Assembly: GCA_009704945.1 (NCBI GenBank)
Contig: WLDG01000002.1
Coordinates: 1 to 64,000, forward strand
From: Actinomycetota bacterium
Lineage (GTDB): Bacteria; Actinomycetota; Actinomycetes; Actinomycetales; Microbacteriaceae
Direction of reading: 5' to 3'
DNA: 64,000 nt
Under the pieces are notes generated by a model. The model saw nothing but the letters and a program-made list of their open reading frames with translations. It ran no database searches and was not told where the DNA came from. Positions 56,324-64,000 of the stretch are shown here, in pieces (position 1 is the first letter of the stretch; each line of letters begins with the position of its first letter). The position numbers and the translations under genes are program-made.

Positions 56324-57402
56324 TTGATCTAGATGTTGAGCTAGTCCGCGGCACTCTGGTAGTGGGTCTAGTTATATCCGCTCTGGCTTACCATTTCTTC
56401 CGAGTCAACAGCGGGGGAGTTGTCACAGCACCATTTTTAGCAATACTCGTGCTCACTGGTGATTGGATAAACATTGCTGGTTGGGCGGTACTCTCTATCA
56501 TTGGATTTGCCACAATTCGTTTGTTAAGCAACAGATGGCCACTTCCAAGAATCTGGCTGTTTTTTGCCGGCGTCTTTATTCCAATGACAATTCACATTGC
56601 CGGTCTTCTTTTGATACAGATTCCACCGTTTGAAACCTATTCAACATTCTTTGCAGCTGGTTTGTATGTGACAAACGGCTTGACCGCTTACGACGCCGCC
56701 CGTCAGGGGCTGCTGCGAACTTTTGTCAGTGCTGCTGCGGTGACTGCCCTAACGACGTTGGCGGCATTAGGAATGTATTCACTCACATCGAATTTTGGAA
56801 TTACTACCGAAGCGCTGCCACCGTTTGTGACTCATGACCCACTGCTGGCCTTTGTAGTTGTGGCTGCTGCAATTGTTGCGCGGCTCGCTTTCGGGCTTGG
56901 AACGGCTGGAATAATCGGCGGGGCCTATCTTCTGCAAATCGCTGCCCCCGAGACCTTGCTGGTAGTTCTTGCCTTCACTCTGGTGGGCGCCTTCATATAT
57001 AAACGAGTCGCGACCTTTATGGGACTTTCACCCAAGCAAGCTTTTTACTCACTGCTAGCAGTAGGAGCAGTCGCTGCATGGTTTGGTTTGTACTGGGCAA
57101 GCTTGCTTGGAATTCCTGGAGCCGCTGCTGTCGAGCAATATGCCCTGGAGCCTCTGCTGGTAGTGGGATTGATGATCGGGGAAACAGCTCGGTTCGGAGT
57201 ATCTAGAACTCTCATTGGCACCACAGCAGTTGGGCTGATTGCTTGGAGCATAACCAGTTTGGTGAGCGCGAGCATTATTTCAACCTGGGTGGCATACATC
57301 ATTACGTTCTTGCTTCTTGTTGCAGGCCTGACCTACGCATTTAGGGAAGTAAAGCGAGGCTGGGCCGCCGCAGCGGCTGGAAGCGCTCGATGGGGTGCTT
57401 AG
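56320..57402 (+). CDS. pgsC: PgsC/CapC-like membrane protein, apparently duplicated
   Basis: 360 residues with about ten membrane helices. The first 150 resemble PgsC/CapC ('FRVNSGGVVTAPFLAILVLTGDWINI' near residues 24-48, similar to the 'GG.I.PGYLAL' start of CapC). The second half repeats the pattern ('FGLGTAGIIGGAYLLQIAAPETLLVVLAFTLVGAF' near 190-230), so the protein looks like two fused CapC units (CapC alone is about 150). It should be the membrane partner of PgsB; no pgsA/capA-like gene is adjacent. Four-base overlap ATGA with pgsB. Confidence 0.87.
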   Translation: MIDLDVELVRGTLVVGLVISALAYHFFRVNSGGVVTAPFLAILVLTGDWINIAGWAVLSIIGFATIRLLSNRWPLPRIWLFFAGVFIPMTIHIAGLLLIQIPPFETYSTFFAAGLYVTNGLTAYDAARQGLLRTFVSAAAVTALTTLAALGMYSLTSNFGITTEALPPFVTHDPLLAFVVVAAAIVARLAFGLGTAGIIGGAYLLQIAAPETLLVVLAFTLVGAFIYKRVATFMGLSPKQAFYSLLAVGAVAAWFGLYWASLLGIPGAAAVEQYALEPLLVVGLMIGETARFGVSRTLIGTTAVGLIAWSITSLVSASIISTWVAYIITFLLLVAGLTYAFREVKRGWAAAAAGSARWGA

Positions 57403-57433
57403 CTAATCACCTTCCACTAAACTCTCTTTGCTT

Positions 57434-57509
57434 GCCCTCGTAGCTCAGTGGATAGAGCAAGAGCCTTCTAATCTCTTGGTCGCAGGTTCGATTCCTGCCG
57501 AGGGCGCCA
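57434..57509 (+). tRNA. tRNA-Arg (TCT anticodon)
   Basis: 76 bases: acceptor GCCCTCG/CGAGGGC, D arm GCTC...GAGC, anticodon loop CTTCTAA with TCT at 57467-57469, T arm GCAGG-TTCGATT-CCTGC, G73 and encoded CCA. The innermost anticodon-stem pair (C31-T39) is mismatched, which is unusual, although the other four pairs form. It reads AGA/AGG codons. Confidence 0.95.
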
Positions 57510-57530
57510 TTTCTACAAATGGGCAGGCCC

Positions 57531-58823
57531 TCACTCGCCTTGAGACGGTTGGGATTCCAAACTCGATATTTCAACCGAAACGATTCTTCGACCGTTTATT
57601 TCCTTTACTTCGGCTAGATAATCTCCGATTTGCGTTTGATCTCCAACCTTGGCTAGCCTGCCCAGCTGGGTCATGACCAAGCCACCAATTGTCACAACCG
57701 CAGAGTTCTCTATTTCCGCTCCGATAAGTTCATTTACTTTTCTTAGCGGAGTGTGGCCAGGAACTCTCCAAGTTCCCTCTCCATGGCCGGGCTTAAGTCG
57801 AGCAGGCGCGTCATGTTCGTCATAAACCTCGCCCACCAGCTCCTCAATCAGGTCTTCTAGCGTCACAAGGCCATCCGTCCCGCCGTGTTCATCAACTACC
57901 AGAGCAATGTGGCGACCGGCCGAACGAAGCTGTGAAATTGCAGGCAACACACCCATGATGTTTGGCAACATCGGAATTGGTCTTGCGAGTGTTGAAACCT
58001 GCTCAGCATCCTCGACGGAAGTCATCAAGTCTCTTACGTGAACAAAGGAATTGCAGTCATCTAGGTCGCGCGTGATGATGGGGTAGCGCGAATAGGGGTG
58101 GCTTTTGGCATATTCTCTGGCTTCGGAGATTGTGAGCGTGCTCTTTATTGTCACCACGTCAGATCTCGGTTTCATAACCGTGTCTAGCGAATGCTCTGCA
58201 GATTCCAAAACATCAGACAAAACTTCTCGGTGGTGAGAGCTCAATCCCTGATGAGTCTCCACGATGGAAATCAGCTCATCGGCAGACAGCTCCTCAGCTC
58301 TCTTTTTTGGGTCTCCACCAAGCAAGATCACTACCAAATCGCTCGATTTCCCAACCAACCATATGATTGGTTTGAAGATAACTGCAATACCTGCAATTAG
58401 AGGTGCGACAAGTAGCGAGAAACCAACTGCTCGCTGCAATGCAATTCTCTTGGGCGCTAGTTCACCAAAAACCAAGGAAAGGTAGGCAATTCCTAAAGTC
58501 AAAGTGACGATGGCAATTGAACTCGCAGTCACCAATTCAAGTCCAAGGTCCACCAGAAACGGAGTCAGCAGCGGCGCGAGCGCTGTCGCACCGAAGGCAG
58601 CAGAAGTGAAGCCGGAAACGGTAACTCCGATTTGAACCGCACCTAAAAAAGTGTTGGGTTGTCTAGCTAGTTTGACGACAAGCCTGCCTCTGCGTCCTCG
58701 ACGCTCAAGCGCGGCCAGCTGAGACTCGCGTAGGGAAACTAGAGCAAGCTCAGATGCGGCGAAAACTCCACCCAAAAGTATGAAAAAAGCGATTAGAAAA
58801 GCAGTAAAGACGTGATCTGTCAA
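57531..58823 (-). CDS. CNNM/HlyC-CorC family protein (DUF21, CBS pair, transporter-associated domain)
   Basis: 430 residues. The N-terminal DUF21 membrane domain has four helices (about 1-185, 'FFILLGGVFAASELALVSLRESQLAALERRGRRG' at the start). Two CBS modules follow (about 205-325, 'MKPRSDVVTIKSTLTISEAREYAKSHPYSRYPII' and 'HIALVVDEHGGTDGLVTLEDLIEELVGEV'), then a CorC_HlyC domain (about 340-425). Members export magnesium or cobalt. TTG start with GGGTGAG upstream. Converges with the tRNA-Arg gene. Confidence 0.93.
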   Translation of the reverse strand: MTDHVFTAFLIAFFILLGGVFAASELALVSLRESQLAALERRGRRGRLVVKLARQPNTFLGAVQIGVTVSGFTSAAFGATALAPLLTPFLVDLGLELVTASSIAIVTLTLGIAYLSLVFGELAPKRIALQRAVGFSLLVAPLIAGIAVIFKPIIWLVGKSSDLVVILLGGDPKKRAEELSADELISIVETHQGLSSHHREVLSDVLESAEHSLDTVMKPRSDVVTIKSTLTISEAREYAKSHPYSRYPIITRDLDDCNSFVHVRDLMTSVEDAEQVSTLARPIPMLPNIMGVLPAISQLRSAGRHIALVVDEHGGTDGLVTLEDLIEELVGEVYDEHDAPARLKPGHGEGTWRVPGHTPLRKVNELIGAEIENSAVVTIGGLVMTQLGRLAKVGDQTQIGDYLAEVKEINGRRIVSVEISSLESQPSQGE

Positions 58824-58999
58824 AAAGACTCACCCAAAGCCAAATTCTTGTTACCCACCCATTTCATGCCTAAAAGTTTGACTGGTTTTGCTGGGGAATC
58901 GCTGATAAACAGCTAGCTGGACCAAAAATGGTGCTACTTCTTACCAGAGTCGATCTTCCGACATTGCGAGTCACGGTCAAGCCAAGAGTATTTGAGTAA

Positions 59000-59005
59000 T
59001 ACATT
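59000..59005 (+). promoter_or_regulatory. Putative -10 element of a leaderless promoter (YqhA-family gene)
   Basis: TACATT, GGCGTC, then ATG at 59012. The 188-base gap to the divergent CNNM gene shows no other strong signal. Confidence 0.45.
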
Positions 59006-59011
59006 GGCGTC

Positions 59012-59503
59012 ATGCGAAGAATAATCGGCCTCACAAGATTTGCGGTTGTGGTCCCCGCCTTGGCCTCAATCGTCGGGGCACTGCTTCTGATGGCACAGGG
59101 GTCGATTGAGATGATCAGAGTCTTTATAGTTTCAGTATCAAATCAAGTGTCACTGAAGGACACAATCGTCGAAGTCCTGACTGCGGTGGATGCCATCTTG
59201 CTTGGAACTGTGCTCCTGGTAATCGGATATGGCCTGTATGAGTTGTTTGTTGATACTGACATCAAGGTCCCAGCTTGGCTACAGGTAAAAGATTTGGACG
59301 ATTTAAAGTCAAAACTTATTGGAGTGGTGGTAGCAATCATTGCCGTTGTTTTCGTTGGTGTGTTTGTAGATTCCAACCGAGCACAAGATGTCTTGTCCTA
59401 CGGAATCGGCGCGGGAGCTTTGGTAGCGGGATTAGCAATTTTTGGTTTGTTGACTCAAAAGCCAGCTAAACAACCCAAAGCTTCGACTAATAAAGCTGAA
59501 TAG
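59012..59503 (+). CDS. YqhA family (UPF0114) membrane protein
   Basis: 163 residues with four predicted helices (about 10-28, 57-78, 100-118, 128-148) and the family-type stretch 'VLTAVDAILLGTVLLVIGYGLYELFVDTD' followed by 'DDLKSKLIGVVVAIIAVVFV'. Function is unknown; the family has been compared to small channel-like proteins. The ATG follows a TANNNT hexamer by six bases, without a ribosome binding site. The LysE-family gene ends at the next base on the opposite strand. Confidence 0.9.
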   Translation: MRRIIGLTRFAVVVPALASIVGALLLMAQGSIEMIRVFIVSVSNQVSLKDTIVEVLTAVDAILLGTVLLVIGYGLYELFVDTDIKVPAWLQVKDLDDLKSKLIGVVVAIIAVVFVGVFVDSNRAQDVLSYGIGAGALVAGLAIFGLLTQKPAKQPKASTNKAE

Positions 59504-60136
59504 TTAAAAGAAGTCGAGAGCTTCTAAAAGCATATAAACGCCGAGTAGAAAAAGCGCGATTCCTCCAGCGCCTCTGAAACCTGCAAGTCGCTGACTAGAC
59601 GTGGACAACCAATCTCGAGCTTTTCCAGCGGCAACCGCGTAAACCATGTCACTGGCGATTCCAATGATGCTAAAAATAAGTCCAAGAATTAGCATCTGGA
59701 CTATTGGGCTTCCATCTGCTGGTGAAACGAACGAAGGCAGAGCCGCAATAAAAAACACAAAAGTTTTGGCATTTGTGATTCCAACAACAACTGACTGCTT
59801 GATCACAGTTGTTGAAGAACTTGATTTGTCTTCTGCAATCTCCAAATTTGCTCGGCCGACAAAGGCTCTTAGGCCAAGGAATGCAATAACTATGGCTCCT
59901 GCGATTTTGATTGTGAACAACGCGCCAGGTTGCTCCTGTATGAGGACACCAAGCCCAAGAGCCACCACAATAATCTGGAGCCCTACCCCAAAAGCGTTTC
60001 CAAGCACTGATAGCACTGCCAATTTTGTACCCAATACCAGTGCTCGACCAATTGCAAAAAGAACGCTTGGACCGGGGACAACAATTATGACAATCGCCAG
60101 CAATAAAAAGCCAAGCAGGTTAGAGGTCGAAGGCAA
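59504..60136 (-). CDS. LysE/RhtB family amino acid exporter
   Basis: 210 residues with six helices. The family pattern 'LLLAIVIIVVPGPSVLFAIGRALVLG' near residues 11-36 (VPGP is diagnostic) and 'FLGLRAFVG' near 85 are present. Members export basic amino acids, homoserine or threonine; the substrate is not determined. TTG start with TAGGAAAG upstream. It lies downstream of deoD on the minus strand, 12 bases away. Confidence 0.93.
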   Translation of the reverse strand: MPSTSNLLGFLLLAIVIIVVPGPSVLFAIGRALVLGTKLAVLSVLGNAFGVGLQIIVVALGLGVLIQEQPGALFTIKIAGAIVIAFLGLRAFVGRANLEIAEDKSSSSTTVIKQSVVVGITNAKTFVFFIAALPSFVSPADGSPIVQMLILGLIFSIIGIASDMVYAVAAGKARDWLSTSSQRLAGFRGAGGIALFLLGVYMLLEALDFF

Positions 60137-60148
60137 TTAGATTCTTTC

Positions 60149-60841
60149 CTAAAGAGCCGCTAGTGCGAGCTCAACCATGTTTCTAAATCCTGACTCACGC
60201 TCTTCCGACGAGGTGTGGCCCGAACCGTCCATCATGTCAGAGACCGTCACAATGCTTAGCGCTTGTCTTCTGAACTTAGCTGCCAGTGTGTAGAGCTGGC
60301 TGGTTTCCATCTCTAGGGCTAGAACACCTAGTTTTTTCCAATGTTCAAGAGAATCAGTTTCGTCGTAGAACAAATCTCCAGATGCGACCATTCCGATGTG
60401 GTGGGCAATCCCTGTTTCCCTCGCCTTAGCGACTGCTTTCTCTAGCAGTTCATAGCTAGCAGCTGGTGCGACGTCTAGGTCGCCATAGGTTCGTCGATTA
60501 ATCCTTGAGTCGGTAGATGCGGAAATAGCGATTACGACATCCCTAAGCTGCGTCGGGGCTAGTCCGCCAGCAGTTCCCACGCGAATGGCCTTCTGAACCC
60601 CATAGTCATTGAAAAGCTCATAAGCATAAATGCCAATCGATGGAGCTCCCATGCCAGTTCCCTGGACTGAAACTCTTTTTCCATTGACTGTCCCTGTGTA
60701 GCCAAACATGTTTCTCACTGCGTTGTACTGAACTGCATCTGTTAGAAAGTTTTCTGCAATCCACTTTGCTCGCAAGGGATCCCCGGGAAGAAGAATTGAG
60801 TCGGCAATTTCACCTGGCTTAGCGGCAATATGTGTGCTCAA
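60149..60841 (-). CDS. deoD: Purine nucleoside phosphorylase, DeoD type
   Basis: Phosphorolysis of purine nucleosides to base and ribose-1-phosphate; 230 residues, the hexameric DeoD class. 'ILLPGDPLRAKWIAENFL' near residues 17-34, 'RVSVQGTGMGAPSIGIYAYEL' near 55-75, 'ALEMETSQLYTLAAKF' near 180 and the catalytic-Asp region 'TVSDMMDGSGHTSSEER' near 205. Start TTG immediately after the argG stop. Many Actinobacteria use the trimeric PunA class instead. Confidence 0.96.
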   Translation of the reverse strand: MSTHIAAKPGEIADSILLPGDPLRAKWIAENFLTDAVQYNAVRNMFGYTGTVNGKRVSVQGTGMGAPSIGIYAYELFNDYGVQKAIRVGTAGGLAPTQLRDVVIAISASTDSRINRRTYGDLDVAPAASYELLEKAVAKARETGIAHHIGMVASGDLFYDETDSLEHWKKLGVLALEMETSQLYTLAAKFRRQALSIVTVSDMMDGSGHTSSEERESGFRNMVELALAAL

Positions 60842-63848
<3,007 letters not shown>

Positions 63849-63855
63849 GATTCTC

Positions 63856-64000
63856 CTAGATAGCTGGCTGCTGCTGCGTTATGCAATGAATTCCTCCACC
63901 ACGAGCAAAGAGCTCTCTTGCATCGAGTAGTCGGATTTCTCGTCCTGGATAAATATCCTTCAACATCGCTTGAACTTCTTTGTCTTTTTTATCGTCAAAG
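63856..64000 (-). CDS. Agmatine deiminase-like protein, C-terminal fragment
   Basis: Forty-eight codons on the minus strand, open to the window edge, ending 'LFARGGGIHCITQQQPAI'. The GGG.IHCITQQ motif contains the nucleophilic cysteine characteristic of agmatine deiminases (agmatine to N-carbamoylputrescine and ammonia). The rest of the gene (family length about 350) is outside the window. It precedes the DUF885 gene in the same direction, eight bases apart, so they may be one operon. Confidence 0.85.
   Translation of the reverse strand, partial: FDDKKDKEVQAMLKDIYPGREIRLLDARELFARGGGIHCITQQQPAI

Noticed and set aside
57434-57509. Integration site at tRNA-Arg
   Set aside because: No direct repeat of the tRNA 3' end, integrase or atypical composition is seen beside it.

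Overview
The window looks like a stretch of a small, streamlined actinobacterial chromosome, most likely a Microbacteriaceae member of the freshwater Rhodoluna/Aquiluna type. This is an inference from gene content: DUF2469, a 7Fe ferredoxin FdxA, fused Opp/Dpp-type ATPases, a Microbacteriaceae-style ArgG, bifunctional PutA, and DivIVA-domain proteins. Base composition is moderate (near 50% GC by eye) and gene packing is very tight. No gene-free stretch exceeds 300 bases. I see no IS element, prophage, CRISPR array, rRNA or integrated plasmid.

Layout. 1-780: the start of a DMT/EamA exporter (-), cut by the window edge. 940-7652: an oligopeptide-type ABC importer (lipoprotein, two permeases, fused double ATPase) with a PH-domain membrane protein gene on the opposite strand inside it. 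7700-9890: fdxA, rpmF, rnc, mutM. 10328-16141: smc, ftsY, ffh (chromosome organisation and SRP targeting). 16284-20107: rpsP-khpA-rimM-trmD, then rplS-lepB-rnhB, a ribosome/tRNA/secretion block. 20104-24094: recG(-), rsmD(+), gltA(-). 24203-26514: DUF2469, dprA, xerC; M23-like protein on the minus strand. 27233-31576: rpsB-tsf, terminator, pyrH-frr-cdsA-DivIVA-like gene. 31629-33207: SLT-type protein, putative zinc protein and alpha/beta hydrolase. 33204-35317 (-): AI-2E-type permease and a DivIVA-like coiled-coil protein. 35378-45629: an unusual two-part membrane/lipoprotein-like protein, a YbbN-like protein, cysteine desulfurase, mnmA, ligA, gatCAB. tRNA-His at 45632-45708. 45731-53357 (-): orn, an AcrB-like RND permease and putA. 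53431-57402 (+): a CPA2 antiporter followed by PgsB/CapB-like and PgsC/CapC-like genes. tRNA-Arg(TCT) at 57434-57509. 57531-64000: CNNM/CorC-type protein, YqhA, LysE, DeoD, ArgG, a DUF885 peptidase and the C-terminal end of an agmatine deiminase-like protein.

How the parts may work together. Cysteine desulfurase supplies sulfur for MnmA tRNA thiolation and sits directly upstream of mnmA. GatCAB makes Gln-tRNA(Gln) and/or Asn-tRNA(Asn). SRP (Ffh), its receptor FtsY and signal peptidase LepB lie close together. PutA converts proline to glutamate and is divergent from an antiporter-PgsB-PgsC cluster whose family polymerises glutamate; a functional link is a hypothesis. ArgG and the agmatine deiminase-like gene are near each other and both concern arginine-related compounds.

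The strongest unusual signals are: (1) repeated TANNNT hexamers placed exactly 6-7 bases before start codons, indicating many leaderless genes; (2) rimM, which has no ATG/GTG/TTG before its conserved N-terminus and probably starts at ATT; (3) four convergent gene pairs sharing a four-base stop-codon overlap; (4) the antisense PH-domain gene in the peptide-transport locus; (5) a protein with a lipoprotein signal buried in its middle; (6) the antiporter-PgsB-PgsC-PutA neighbourhood.
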